NCBI GenBank assembly: GCA_032378655.1 | Contig: JAVYJS010000002.1 | Coordinates: 1 to 64,000, forward strand | Direction of reading: 5' to 3' | DNA: 64,000 bases | DNA from: Arsenophonus melophagi | Lineage (GTDB): Bacteria > Pseudomonadota > Gammaproteobacteria > Enterobacterales > Enterobacteriaceae | In this document: piece by piece, positions 1 through 11,514 of the stretch | Position numbering within the stretch: the stretch's first letter is position 1 | Layout: every line of letters starts with the position of its first letter | Notes under the pieces: generated by a model | The model's database searches: none | What the model saw: only the letters and a program-made list of their open reading frames with translations | What the model was told of the DNA's origin: nothing | Program-made: the position numbers and the translations under genes

Positions 1-641
1 TGATAATGATTATTGCATTTAATTTTTACTGATGAAAATTAAATGATACTCAACGTATAACGTTAAACATAATATTGCTGCAAGTTTACAGTTTTACTTT
101 AAAATATTTTTAATAAATTACAAAGCTTTTAGTAAAGATCTGCTAAAAGTTTTGTAATTACACGTCTTTAATAACTGTGTTCCATCTTTTGAAAGCGTTA
201 CCAATCGCTCTTATGTTTTCCTAGTGGAAAACATAAGAGTTAACAAGATGTATAATAATAATAATAATAGTTCATGAAGGTATTTCAAACATAAATTTTA
301 TAAATTACGTTATCATTTTATATAAATTACATAAATATAGTCATTATTGAATGTGCTGAAAGTTATATTCTGTAGTGTTAAAATTGATACAGGTAAATAA
401 TCTATTTATGCCTTTACAGGTTTTAAAATTACTTAATTGTAGTTAAATTTAATAAAAATTGTTATTACGACAAAAACAAATAAGATCATATATTATGAAT
501 ATAAAATATAAACATAGGATATGTCATCCCTCTCTTGATCAAGAGCAAGTTAGCATAATGATAAATAAGTCAATCATACTATACCATTTAATTGTTATAT
601 TAACTAAATAATATTAATCTTTAATCACTAAAATATTAGTT
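1..641. other. Gene-free stretch upstream of rnpB
   Basis: AT-rich DNA with no supportable gene. It holds a perfect 14-bp inverted repeat with a 4-base loop at 208-239, a 14-bp palindrome at 532-545, and a 12-bp imperfect stem near 124-157. The rnpB promoter should lie in the last ~100 bases, but I could not pick out a convincing -35/-10 pair against the AT background. Confidence 0.6.
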
Positions 642-1014
642 AGAGTGAGCTAGACAACCGCTGCTTGTTATTGCTTACTTGTCAGTAATTAATAATTAAG
701 GAGAGGAAAGTCCGGGCTCCATAGGGCAGGGTGCCAGATAACATCTGGGGAGCGGAAGCTTACGACTAGTGCAACAGAAAGCAAACCTCCGATGGCTATT
801 TTAAAGCACAGGAAAGGGTGAAATGGTGCGGTAAGAGCGCACCGCGTAACTGGTAACAGGTTGCGGCATGGTAAACTCCACCTGGAGTAAGGCCAAATAG
901 GAGTTCATTAGATGCGGCCCGTATCGAACTTGGGTAGGCTGCTTGAGCCAGTGTGCAAATACTGGCCTAGATAAATGGTTGTCCACGACAGAACCCGGCT
1001 TATCGGCTGACTCT
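642..1014 (+). ncRNA. rnpB: RNase P RNA (M1 RNA), catalytic subunit
   Basis: Bacterial type A RNase P RNA, the ribozyme that removes 5' leaders from pre-tRNAs together with the RnpA protein. The conserved core blocks of the E. coli RNA are all readable in order: GGAAAGTCCGGGCTCC near 706, the AGCAAACC block near 780, GGTGCGGTAAGAGCGCACCG near 824-844, AAACTCCACCTGGAG near 872, GGGTAGGCTGCTTGAGCCAG near 931, and the closing ACAGAACCCGGCTTAT near 988. The ends were set from the terminal helix: 5' agagtgagc near 642-650 pairs with gctgactct near 1006-1014 with one mismatch. The variable arm near 660-695 is AT-rich and shorter than in E. coli. Any open frame across this region is accidental. Confidence 0.97.
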
Positions 1015-1018
1015 AGCT

Positions 1019-1067
1019 ATTATACAAAACTCCATTTAAGATTGCCTGCAATGGAGTTTTGTATAAT
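1019..1067 (+). terminator. Perfect 18-bp hairpin directly after rnpB
   Basis: Arms 1019-1036 and 1050-1067 are perfectly complementary, with a 13-base loop. The position, four bases after the RNA, suggests the rnpB terminator or processing structure. There is no run of T after the stem, only an AT-rich tail, so it is not a classical intrinsic terminator. Confidence 0.6.
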
Positions 1068-1342
1068 AAATATTGAAAATTCAAGAGAGTTGATAAACGT
1101 CATGTCTTATGACGAGCATTGCATAAACACTATTGAGCCATTTTAAGTATTTTACCTTTTTTAATATCCGCAATACAGCAATATTACTTATTGCTTTTTA
1201 TAAAGCTATTCAGTTATAGAATTTTTAAGCTAAAGATAATATGAATTTTAGAATTTCTGTTACCTCTGCATAAGGAGACATCACGCATCACAGATGAATT
1301 TAAAACAAAATTCTATAACTGGTAAATCCTTTCTCAAAAACC

Positions 1343-1397
1343 TGCTACTCTTCTATGATGCTATTGCAATTAGCAATAGCATCATAGAAGAGTAGCA
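1343..1397. repeat. Perfect inverted repeat, 25-bp arms
   Basis: Arms 1343-1367 and 1373-1397 with a 5-base loop and no mismatch. No T-tract follows on either strand and no gene lies nearby, so a terminator role is unlikely. Confidence 0.9.
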
Positions 1398-1825
1398 TCA
1401 AGATCATTTGATCTGAACTGATGAGTAGAAAATTTTACACCGCTAACGTTTGCTAACATAATTAATAATGAGTTAAGAACTTAACAAAACTTTGTTTTAC
1501 CAAAAATCTACAATGATTGTGACTATTGCTCTATGAATACTGATTGGATATATAAAAATTTTATGGTTTTAGCAATTGATAAAATGATATTGATTTTGAT
1601 CGCCTCTTAGAGAGAGGCATAAAGTTATACCACTCTATGAGCATAACTTTATGCAAGCACAAAAACAACGATATAAGTGTCAGCTACATCAATAAATTTC
1701 TTTAACAGTTTTATGACATGATGAAGAACATTTAGATAAGTGATCATGATAAAAATCATGACTGAAATATTCTTTACTTGACTTCATGAAAAATTGGAAG
1801 ATGCATGAAATCATTGTTTTCATTT

Positions 1826-1862
1826 ATGAGTTAGCACAATAACAAATATTGTGCTAACTCAT
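1826..1862. repeat. Perfect inverted repeat, 15-bp arms
   Basis: Arms 1826-1840 and 1848-1862, loop of 7. The sequence is unrelated to the neighbouring inverted repeats. Confidence 0.85.
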
Positions 1863-2318
1863 TCCTGTGTTTACTGTATATTTCGAAAATATAAAAATGG
1901 TATTTTTATTTAAATTCCGTCATTATAGAAAAGTAGTATTACTAATAGCGTTTAATTATAAAGAAAAGCATAGCTGACAATTTAATCGATAATGTAAACA
2001 AGTGAGATATTTACAAGTATCTATTATCTTGATTTTCTATATCTTAATCAAGTGCAACTATGGTATCAATTGTGCACAATGATAATATTGCATCCTTATG
2101 GCATTAGTATTGCATAAGTAGCCAGGTTAATGAGCAGTGTAAAAAGATCTAATAAAATCTGTATTATTCTTTACGACTACGATAATCACAGAATCAGCCA
2201 TGTCCTCCGTAAGAATAAAAAAAATAAAACGAAATCTTTTCATCTTAAGCAATTGTAAAATATACTTACTGAGTATATCTAATAGATCTTAGATCTTAAA
2301 GTAATGATAAAGCCATGT

Positions 2319-2369
2319 ACAAAAGATCTCCATAATGTCTATCAAGAAGATATGATGGAGATCTTTTGT
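2319..2369. repeat. Perfect inverted repeat, 15-bp arms, long loop
   Basis: Arms 2319-2333 and 2355-2369 separated by 21 bases. There is no mismatch in the arms and no flanking gene. Confidence 0.8.
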
Positions 2370-3908
2370 TTTATAATGCAGAAACGCTCTGAAGAACTAC
2401 AGCATGTTAAATTGATATTGTTAATAAATCGCTCTCATATTCAAGTTCATTTTTTAAGGAAAATTATGTCTTTTACAACAAATTCTCGCAATAGATAAAA
2501 CTGAAGAAGATCAGAAGTTTTACTACTGTCATTAGTAACTATTTTTTATTAAAACATCATAGAAAGCAGTTTATGATTGGCTGTTCATTTGTGCTTTTTT
2601 GGTAAATATCAGCACTAATTATATTAGTGTGATCCATGATATAAATTATTTTTCGTTACTTTAATTTGAAACTGTAAGTACAGTAATCAATGTAACAAAA
2701 ATATAGCATCCAGTTTACGTGGAAACCATCCATACAATGGATGGTTTCAAGCTGTTATTGCAAGTTAATGAAATACTTGCGATATAGTACCAGATACACA
2801 CTAGGACATATATATTATGTATATTATGACTTTTAATATGCCTCATACCAAGCTGATAAAGCCGATACTATGAAAATAGTAACATGAAAATACATGCAAT
2901 TAGGTTGATCATATTCTCTATATTCATAGAGCATAATGCTAAAGACATCATGGATCAAATATAAAAATTTTAATCAGAAGTAGGTTTTTGATTGCTAGAT
3001 AAAAGTGAATTAATATTTTTAGGTATACAAAATATTAATTATTAGATTAATAATTTTAAAAAGATTTTTCAAAAATATTGTTCAGTTTTTATATCAAAAA
3101 CGCAAATCGTACTATCGCTTCAGTAAGTAAGTTGATAATGAAAAACATTATAATGATAATGTATCATGATTAAAGCTTGAAAGAGCAAGCAACTAAAAAA
3201 AATAGGATCTTTTCTAGATACGATCATCACCTAAATAATAGTTACATCATTCCTGATTATGCTAAATTCCTGCTTAAGCTAAAAAATTTTAAGTAACTTA
3301 AAAGCACATAACATTGCTATTGAAATTGAATGCTAGATAATAATTATTTGATGTTCTGTATTAATTATTCATGAAGTGGCAATAATAGAAGATATAATAT
3401 TAGTAATTTGAGTGTGTAGTAAATGCTAAATTGGTGGCATAATAAGCAAGATAAGTGTTGTAAAAACCATTATATTATTTATAATATAACATAACAAATG
3501 GTTGGAAAGAAATAATATTAAAAATATTTCAAGTTAATTTGTTACTTGTAACACTTTTTTGGTGTAAAAAGTGCAATAAAGTTTTATTTTTTAGAGGCTT
3601 ACTAAAAGCCTCTTACGGAGAAGTTGTTAAATATATCAAAGCTTTCATAACAACATAACAAAACAAGATGAAATCTTCTGACGTTTTATTAGGTATCCAG
3701 TAAACTTTTAAGTGTGGCTAATCTGAACACTATACCTGAACTGTAATCTGTTCATGGATTTTCCATTTATATAATCAAAAGCACACACATGCCTACTTTT
3801 TTTAGTTTTACTTGATACTTATTCTTGTTGTTATGTAACAGCTTATTAAAATAAGCAGCCAATACTCTTTATAGTAACAAGAGTAAAAGGATCAGTAAGT
3901 AATGAATT

Positions 3909-4574
3909 TTAAGAATTATGGCGATTAAACTTTTTCTTTAGCATTACTGATAAGCTGCCTATTAAACCAATAAAAAATAATATAACTGGTAGTAGTATCA
4001 AAATACTCATAATTTTACGCTCGTAGTATTGAAAGAGTAAGCTTTTTCCAAATACATAACCAATAGTGGTTAAAATTAATACCCAAAGTAATCCACTAAG
4101 CCAATTAAGAAATTGGAAGCGTCTGTTAGATAAGCCAGATAGTCCAGCAATAGTAGGTAAAACGGTTCTAATAAAAGCAAGAAAGCGACTAATCAATAAT
4201 GCCACCAAACCGTGACGATGGAAAAGACTATAAGCACGTTGGTGATAATGCTCAGGTAGATGAGCGAGCCAACTTTGTACTATTGCATTTTTTCCTAACC
4301 ATTTACCTTGTAAATATGCTATCCAGCAACCTAAACTGGCGCCTGTAGTTAAGATCATTATTGTCAATGGATAATTAATAGCTTCTTTAGCTACTAATAC
4401 ACCTGCTAAGATAAGCAAACTATCGCCAGGTAAAAATGCAGCAGGCAATATTCCATTCTCTAAAAATAATATTGTAAACAATATTATGTAGATAGCCCAT
4501 ACTATTGAAGTATTCATTAGTACATTGTAATCTTGATGCCAGAGTAAACAAAAGAGTTCCTGAACCAATTCCAT
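3909..4574 (-). CDS. yqjA: DedA-family membrane protein YqjA
   Basis: 221-residue polytopic inner-membrane protein of the DedA family, matching E. coli YqjA (220 aa) along its length. Family hallmarks visible are FLENGILPAAFLPGDSLLIL near residue 35 and the region around residues 127-143, where RFLAF is followed by RTVLPTIAGLSG, carrying the essential arginines. DedA proteins are proton-dependent and are linked to undecaprenyl-phosphate or lipid recycling; loss gives sensitivity to alkali and cationic compounds. This gene and the divergent alx share the 4575-5071 upstream region, which holds two very long hairpins. No mzrA (yqjB) follows it as it does in E. coli. Confidence 0.93.
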   Translation of the reverse strand: MELVQELFCLLWHQDYNVLMNTSIVWAIYIILFTILFLENGILPAAFLPGDSLLILAGVLVAKEAINYPLTIMILTTGASLGCWIAYLQGKWLGKNAIVQSWLAHLPEHYHQRAYSLFHRHGLVALLISRFLAFIRTVLPTIAGLSGLSNRRFQFLNWLSGLLWVLILTTIGYVFGKSLLFQYYERKIMSILILLPVILFFIGLIGSLSVMLKKKFNRHNS

Positions 4575-4594
4575 CCAGTGTTCCTAAATACAGT

Positions 4595-4659
4595 AATCTT
4601 TAAACCTAATGACCTATTATTAGATCATGGGTAATAATAGGTCATTAGGTTTAAAGATT
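4595..4659. repeat. Perfect inverted repeat, 26-bp arms, upstream of yqjA
   Basis: Arms 4595-4620 and 4634-4659, loop of 13. It begins 21 bases upstream of the yqjA start codon, so it would fold in the 5' leader of that mRNA if transcription starts further out. A second stem with 12-bp arms (4663-4674 and 4678-4689) follows directly. Confidence 0.9.
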
Positions 4660-4715
4660 GTAATATAGTTTTAAATATTAAAACTATATATAAGCATAAT
4701 ATAGTAGTTTAATGC

Positions 4716-4775
4716 GACACCTCTAACAAAATCATAAATTACTAAATAGTAATTTATGATTTTGTTAGAGGTGTC
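4716..4775. repeat. Perfect inverted repeat, 28-bp arms, in the yqjA/alx divergent region
   Basis: Arms 4716-4743 and 4748-4775 with a 4-base loop and no mismatch, about 140 bases upstream of yqjA and 300 upstream of alx. It shares no sequence with the 26-bp hairpin beside it. Confidence 0.92.
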
Positions 4776-5071
4776 TGAAAGCTCACTGAAACTTATTTTT
4801 CAGTGATCAGATCTATTATCTTTAATAGTTAGCAAAGATGGCATTATTACTTTATTTTAATAGACTTATTGTCATCATAACGTTATTCACCTGGTAGGTA
4901 GGCATCCAAGGTTGGTATTAAAGTCATTTTCTTATAAGAAAATATTAGTAATATATAATTTTGCTTATAGCAATAAGCGATTAGAACATAGTCTTTTTTG
5001 TAAAACCTATAAAGCTACAATGCATTATAACGACTGAACATTCCTGTAGTTATGCCTTTCTAGGAGCTAAT

Positions 5072-6055
5072 ATGTATACTGTTGATAAGGCCGTATTATG
5101 GGCAACCTTTATTATTTTTATTACAATTATGTTACTTATCGATTTTTATATACAAGGTAAAAATAAAGAAAGACAAATAATAATAAAAGAGGCTGTTACA
5201 TGGAGTTTTATATGGATTATTTTAACATTACTATTTGTAATAGGCTTGTGGGTTTATTTTAAACATACAACTAGTTTAACGGTTGCTAACCATAAAGCGA
5301 TGGACTTTTTAACCAGTTATTTGCTAGAAAAAGCATTAGCTATTGATAATGTATTTGTTTGGTTAATGCTATTTAATTATTTTCTAATTCCAGTAAATTT
5401 ACAACGCCAAATTCTTATCTATGGGGTGCTTGGTACAATACTATTACGGACTATGATAATCTTTACAGGTAGCTGGTTAATCTCACGATTTCAGTGGATT
5501 TTTTATTTTTTTGGCATCTTACTGCTCTTCACTGGAATTAAAATGGTGTTCTTTAAAGAACACCATCAATCGATTAATACTAATCCATTAGTAAAATGGC
5601 TAGCTTTTCGTTTGCGAATGACAAATACTTTACACGGAAAATATTTTTTTATTCGTCAAAACGATGCTGTAGTGGCAACTCCGTTGCTGATGGTATTAAT
5701 TTTAGTTGAGATTAGTGATATTATTTTTGCCTTAGATAGTATCCCAGTTATTTTTTCAGTAACAACTGATCCTTTTATTTTGTTGACTTCAAATTTATTT
5801 GCAATTTTAGGATTACGGGCAATGTATTTGATTTTATCTGGTATTGCAACAAGAGTACCTATGTTAAAGTATGGATTATCCATTATCTTAATTTTTAGTA
5901 GTATAAAAATGCTACTAAAAGATATCTTACACATTCAACCAATGATGTCGCTCAGTATTGTCGTGGGTATTTTAACTTTAACGATATGCATGAATCATTT
6001 TATGAATAGAAATAAAAAAAATCTCGCATTATTTAATAAAAGTGTTAAAAAGTAA
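5072..6055 (+). CDS. alx: TerC-family membrane protein Alx, putative manganese exporter
   Basis: 327-residue integral membrane protein of the TerC family, close to E. coli Alx (321 aa). Visible signatures are EKALAIDNVFVWLMLFNYF near residue 85 and EISDIIFALDSIPVIF near residue 210, the paired acidic membrane motifs thought to bind metal; seven or more hydrophobic segments fit the family. A ribosome-binding site (aggag) sits 5 bases before the ATG. In E. coli alx is controlled by an alkaline/Mn-responsive yybP-ykoY riboswitch. I looked for its conserved GGGGAGUA-type elements in 4780-5071 and did not see them, so regulation may have been lost or diverged. Confidence 0.93.
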   Translation: MYTVDKAVLWATFIIFITIMLLIDFYIQGKNKERQIIIKEAVTWSFIWIILTLLFVIGLWVYFKHTTSLTVANHKAMDFLTSYLLEKALAIDNVFVWLMLFNYFLIPVNLQRQILIYGVLGTILLRTMIIFTGSWLISRFQWIFYFFGILLLFTGIKMVFFKEHHQSINTNPLVKWLAFRLRMTNTLHGKYFFIRQNDAVVATPLLMVLILVEISDIIFALDSIPVIFSVTTDPFILLTSNLFAILGLRAMYLILSGIATRVPMLKYGLSIILIFSSIKMLLKDILHIQPMMSLSIVVGILTLTICMNHFMNRNKKNLALFNKSVKK

Positions 6056-7789
6056 AAGTTTGCATAACTATTTGCTATATTTAATGATAATACATTTTCG
6101 TAATTACAGTAAAACCATGCTCGCTTACTTATTTTCTGTTCTTAACATAGAAATTCTTTAGTACGTGTACAAAAGATTAATTATTATTTTGTATTCTATA
6201 TGCAAAACCGTATAATTCATGCAAAATTATAAGCTAAGCGCCATACTGTAACACAGTAGCCACAAAAGCAAATATAAAGTGTTTTTCCTAATGCATATAT
6301 CAACTAAAGTCGATATATGCATATGCTCATAATGATATCAGCATCAGTTTGATCTCTATCCATTTTAATAGATAAAATCATTCTTATTACTAAGACTTAT
6401 TTAGTCATTGTCTGGATCCAATGAGCACAATCCCTTGATTAAGTCATTGTTGCGTATGCATGTTCAATTGCTGAGTTTTGCATCAATCTATTCAAGTACT
6501 ATTCGCTTTGCTTAAGAGCAAGCAATTGTATGATATCACCACAGACCGATCCAAGCATTTCTAAAAAATTTCTACTTGAGAACCGACAAAAATATATCAT
6601 CTTACAATGATGATATTATCAAGTTTGACTGATTTTCTGATACAGCTTTAAACTTCTATTCTAGCAAGAAATGTTTCATAAGGTTGATAAAATACCTATA
6701 TATCTCGTTCACTCAAAGAGTGTTCTGTCAGAAACTATGCTCATAACTTGGAAAGTTCGCTTCATGATAAAAGTCTAAATTTGACTAATCATAATGCTCG
6801 CCTAATAATACATATCTTATCTCAATCGGATTGATAAGAAGCAATATATGTATCTATTTCATTAGTAATATTTTCTGCTTGTAGCACACTTTTCAGCAAA
6901 AATAGACTATGATGATGTAATTTTTTGCAATAAAAGATAGATTATACTGTTACTTTATGTGAATTTATGCTGTGAGCAGAAATTAAAATAATTAATATTT
7001 ATCTATCATCTTTCAATTATTAGTGAATCGAAGACATCCTACCTGTTAGGTAACATCAATGAATAGCGCGCATCTTAACTTCATATTATATAAAATTGGT
7101 AATATTTATCAACATTGCTACAATAGCAATTGTTTTAGTTAAACATTACATCCATCTAAGCTGCACTGATTCAAGTAAGTGCAGCTTAGATGCTCTATCA
7201 ATAGCAGAAATGATATCATCATATAATATCAAAACAACTTTCATAAAAGTTAGTCATACATTGAATCAGATTTCAATAACTACTGTTCTATAAATCTTCC
7301 AATGATTATTGAAAGTGCGTAATAAAGAGGTTAATTAATAACTTTCTTAAACGCATCATTGCTACCCAATTATAGAAAACCTGAAATCAAAGCAAGTGAA
7401 ATGAACTTTATATAACGTTCAATTGTTTATATCATTACAGTACGATTACGTGAGTACACTAAATGAGTCATGAATAATTATTTTTTTATGTGTTATACGA
7501 AACATGGCTATTATCATAGCCATGTTTAGCAAGTCAATTAGTACTCCTTGGAGATATAGATAATTGTTTTTATAAATCATAGTGAGATAAAATAAAATTT
7601 TATAAGCTTAAAAATTAATATTCATTCCTTGTAATTTTACTAAACCAATCAGAACCCATGAACTAAAATAACCTCAATAGTATATTGATAAGTTATGTAA
7701 TCTAATGAGCTATTCAGCATGGTTAACAATATTAACCAGTGAAGATATAGACTGATACTGTCTTTATGTAAAGACAGTGTTTCTAAACA

Positions 7790-7842
7790 CTGATCCTTAT
7801 CTCCTTTCAAGCTCTAAGAGCTTGAAAGGAGATAAGGATCAG
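7790..7842. repeat. Near-loopless inverted repeat, 25-bp arms
   Basis: Arms 7790-7814 and 7818-7842 with a 3-base centre; a further pair is possible, leaving a single central base. A 10-bp stem at 7757-7778 and a 20-bp one at 7908-7950 flank it, making three hairpins in under 200 bases. Confidence 0.92.
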
Positions 7843-7907
7843 GCCATATCATTGGCATGATCTTATGTTTTCTGTTGATATATCCGATTGCAATATATCT
7901 AAGTAAT

Positions 7908-7950
7908 CTTAACTCACCACTACTACTTTAAGTAGTAGTGGTGAGTTAAG
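7908..7950. repeat. Perfect inverted repeat, 20-bp arms
   Basis: Arms 7908-7927 and 7931-7950, loop of 3. Not related in sequence to the neighbouring 25-bp hairpin. Confidence 0.9.
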
Positions 7951-8352
7951 TAATAGGTGATATTGCATTTTAAGGTTGTTATGGGATATGGGATCAATAT
8001 AAGTATGAGATTAATAATCTGATCAGAGATCATTAGCAGTATCTTGCATTCTATGACAGATACTGCTAATGGGATAAATATGAGATGGTTAGTTAATATT
8101 ATTAATACAATTTTTTTATGTAGCTAATATTTTAGCTTACATATTAATTTGAAATTTAATTTACAGGTAATGCATCATAAAATGATGATTTATACTATTC
8201 TTACTATTATGTCAACTTCATTGAAGTAATAGTAATACTCTACTCATTATATGATAAGTTGTAACTTGATAAGTTTATTCAGAATTTTAAATAAAAAAAA
8301 TATTACTATCGATGCCTATTGCATGAATAGGATAAAATAGCTACAATAAGCA

Positions 8353-8398
8353 ATATACTCTATTTATTTATATGATTATTTAAATAAATAGAGTATAT
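8353..8398. repeat. Perfect inverted repeat, 18-bp arms
   Basis: Arms 8353-8370 and 8381-8398, loop of 10, followed 18 bases later by another perfect stem (13-bp arms, 2-base loop, 8417-8444). Confidence 0.88.
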
Positions 8399-9752
8399 CA
8401 GAGTGATAGTTTTGATATATTGATTCTATCAATAGAATCAATATAAATGTTCATTATTATGTAATATAATATGAATTACATGACATTAATATCATGCCTA
8501 TACCGCATCTTGCATAGATAAAATATTGTATCTCTGCTAGTGTAGATATTTAAAACGTTGTTTTATGAATTGTTAAATTTTGTGATATTATTAAGAGATC
8601 AGCAATATGAATGCAATTATTTTTATTTCAGAATAAAATTTTACCAAATAAATACATGACTAATTATTTTTTAGTGCTTAACTTATTAAGCAGTTTTTAA
8701 CTATTTATTTCAAGTATCTTTCAATGTACGGTTTTCATTATCTTGCTTGAAGATACATTTTACAAGATCAGTCAATACTAATACTTTAAAGTATTAGTCT
8801 CTTGAGACTTTAGACATATTCAGTATATGTGCTATTCAGTTTAGCCTGCTTTTCATGATACCAGAATAAGCATAAAATCGAATCTTATTTTCAATGTCGT
8901 TAATTTACTTTATTGCCTCATAATCACATTATGATTAATGTAGAAAATGTAAAATTAAATAATCTTTATCGATGGTTTAGAGCATTAAGGAAATATCCTG
9001 AGGCAATAAAAATATAAACACAGCAAAGATATTGTATTAAAAATTTCACCGAAATTAAGAAAGTTAATGAATCGTAAACCTAAGATAAAAGGTATTATAT
9101 CATACATATAGTATGATATGTTAATTCCCGTAACCATACATATTTATTATCTATAGAATATATATTCTGATTTGTTTGTTGCTATTCATGCTGATATCTT
9201 TATTAATTGCACAGTGTAAGGTTCTTCTGTATTTTCTCTCTAAAGAGAGCAAATACAGAGTGAGTTAGATCTGATAGGTGATTATTAGTAACTGTGATCA
9301 AAATATCTCGATCACAATATGTTTAATTTAGCTCAACTTGCAATAACTCATGATAGTATGAAATGTAATAATGAAGTATTTAAACGGATGGCTAATATGA
9401 GTAGCTGAATAAGCATATTATTGATCTAGCAGATTTTGTGGTATTTATGCGGTATTTAAAAGCACCAGATATCTCGTTTTACTATTGATTGGAATAGATT
9501 GTTCTTAACAAGATTCAAGAAGCATTATTAAAAATAATAATAACTCCAGCAGAAAATCACGAAATCTATTTTTTGCGTTAAGCCTTAATGCAACAATGGA
9601 TAAAATCAGTGTGCATCAATTGTTTTAATAAGATTAAAACTCTTTATGTGAGCAACACTCATTAAATATTGCATGAACGATTTTTGATATTGAAGATTAG
9701 TATCATATACCTTTTGGTTGTAAAATTGCAATCCACTAGGGTACACTCAACT

Positions 9753-9804
9753 TTACTTATATTCAATTTACTCGGATGCTCCGGAGGAAATTGAATATAA
9801 GTAA
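9753..9804. repeat. Perfect inverted repeat, 17-bp arms, GC-rich loop
   Basis: Arms 9753-9769 and 9788-9804. The 18-base loop contains the palindrome ctccggag, unusually GC-rich for this region. Confidence 0.85.
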
Positions 9805-10967
9805 TTTCTTAAAACAAGAACATCTTTCTTTATGTATACCAAAGATTTTGGTGATTACTTTCTTATAATTTTATGAACCAGAGGTAAAATACATATTGAT
9901 TGCTGCTGTCAGAAATGACAGTAGCAATAAGCCAATAAGCAATGAAAATAGTTACTTATTTTAATCAAAACTAATACAATATTGTATTAAAATAATCATG
10001 ATGCATCAGTCCTAGGTAGATTCAGTGGGTCAGGGTATAATTTATTTATAATTTAAATATTCAAATGTAGTTTATGCAAACACTTAAATATGCGATAAAA
10101 ATTAAAATCAAAGTGTATTGAAACAATCTTAAGTAGACTAATAGCTCCATTGCATGCTAACGAATTTTGAAGTACTGCGTTGTGCGTTACGAAAATCAGA
10201 TTGAATTTAATTATATCTAAAAATTCAATAAATAGAATCTAAGCAGATTTTTAATAAACATTTACTTCTTTTTTCTAACTTCTTATTTACTAATTGCATG
10301 CGCAAGAAGTATTGAATATGTCATAATTCAGTATAGCTAACGAATGTAATGAGTTTCGAGCAGTTGATCGTTAGGTAACCGAGTTGATACATGAATTTTA
10401 ATTTTATAGATTACAGCTTATATATCGTAAATCTTAATTTCTTAATTAAGAAGATTCATGATCATTATGCTTCATGCTCTATTAAAGAGCATGAAGCATG
10501 CATTACTTCAACATCTTTTTAACAACTGTTTATGACAGTAAACATATTTTTGGTACCTAAACAAATATTATTAATATTTTAATATCTGAAATATTCTAAT
10601 TTAATTTAAGATAACAGATACAAAGTTCAATAGCTAACATATGTTATTAATTTACAGTGCTTTACTAAGCCGCCCCATTGTATTTATTATGTCGCTTAGA
10701 ATTCACATTACAACTTTAGTAGAGTAATTTCTGCTCCTATTCACCTGTATAACGAGCATAAACTGCAGTTATCTAATTGAGATAACTAAATATTATTGAG
10801 ATATGCTTTAAATATTTCTATGAAATACTTTTAGTATCCAAAAGAGATTCAAAAACATTTAATTTTTCTTAATCAATTATAGAAAATAATGCATGTATAT
10901 TTAATTCCCATTATGTTGGTGCTGATAGTAATTCAGTACTTACTTTAGTATATAGTTAACTACTTGT

Positions 10968-11019
10968 TAACTATCATTGGTTTATAGGTTCAATTGAACC
11001 TATAAACCAATGATAGTTA
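10968..11019. repeat. 52-bp perfect palindrome without loop
   Basis: Arms 10968-10993 and 10994-11019 (26 bp each) are perfectly complementary with the centre at ttcaattgaa. A loopless palindrome of this length can extrude as a cruciform and is a substrate for SbcCD-type nucleases. Confidence 0.93.
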
Positions 11020-11468
11020 TTAATTTATAAGATATACTATCTATGTCTTTTCTTATTCTGAAAAGAATAAGATATGTTGTTAATTAAAAATTAAGTAAAT
11101 ATATATCACTTTACTGTCAATTTTTTCATAAAGCATTTTACCAAAATTTGGTTTATATGTTTTAACTTTTCATCCAAAATAAATTTTCTAGTTGAAGTTT
11201 CTGAAATAGAGTCAAAACAATTTTTTTAGGTTATATTATATTTATACTACTAACATTAATGTTTAGTATAAAAATAGTGATAATTATTTGGTTATCAAGC
11301 ATATAGAATGTAAAATATCTAAATAAAGAAAATAATATACCTGATAATAATCATATTATTTTTGATTTTAGTAGCATGGAAGAGTTTACAAATAGATACT
11401 GTAATATCAATTTCTATAAATTGCTATAGAGACTACTTCCATGCATAGAAGTAAGAGAAAATTATTAG

Positions 11469-11514
11469 TTTAGCTAAATATTAAAGTTAATTTTTACTTT
11501 AATATTTAGCTAAA
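11469..11514. repeat. Perfect inverted repeat, 19-bp arms
   Basis: Arms 11469-11487 and 11496-11514, loop of 8; composed almost only of A and T. Confidence 0.82.

Larger units (their letters stand above)
1068..3908. other. 2.8-kb gene desert between rnpB and yqjA
   Basis: I see no gene and no recognisable pseudogene. The short open frames (for example 2304-2498) have no family resemblance. The region is dense in perfect inverted repeats: 1343-1397, 1617-1654 (12-bp arms), 1826-1862, 2319-2369, 2722-2748 (12-bp arms, 3-base loop), and a weak stem with T-rich flanks at 3593-3613. In E. coli tens of genes separate rnpB from yqjA, so this looks like a residue of extensive deletion. Confidence 0.6.

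Noticed and set aside
801..1146. Open frames overlapping 801-986 and 943-1146
   Set aside because: They lie on RNase P RNA and its terminal hairpin, which fully explain the sequence.
2304..2498. 64-residue frame containing both arms of a hairpin
   Set aside because: Apparent repeats in the peptide come from the inverted repeat 2319-2369; no family resemblance.
4860..5071. yybP-ykoY (PRE) riboswitch before alx
   Set aside because: Expected from E. coli, but the conserved sequence elements were not found by eye; left as a check rather than a feature.
9460..9640. A protein-like reading with NKIQEALLKIIITPAENHEIYF in the gene desert
   Set aside because: It has amphipathic, codon-like character, but I could not match it to any family, stops follow quickly, and one short segment is not enough to call a pseudogene.
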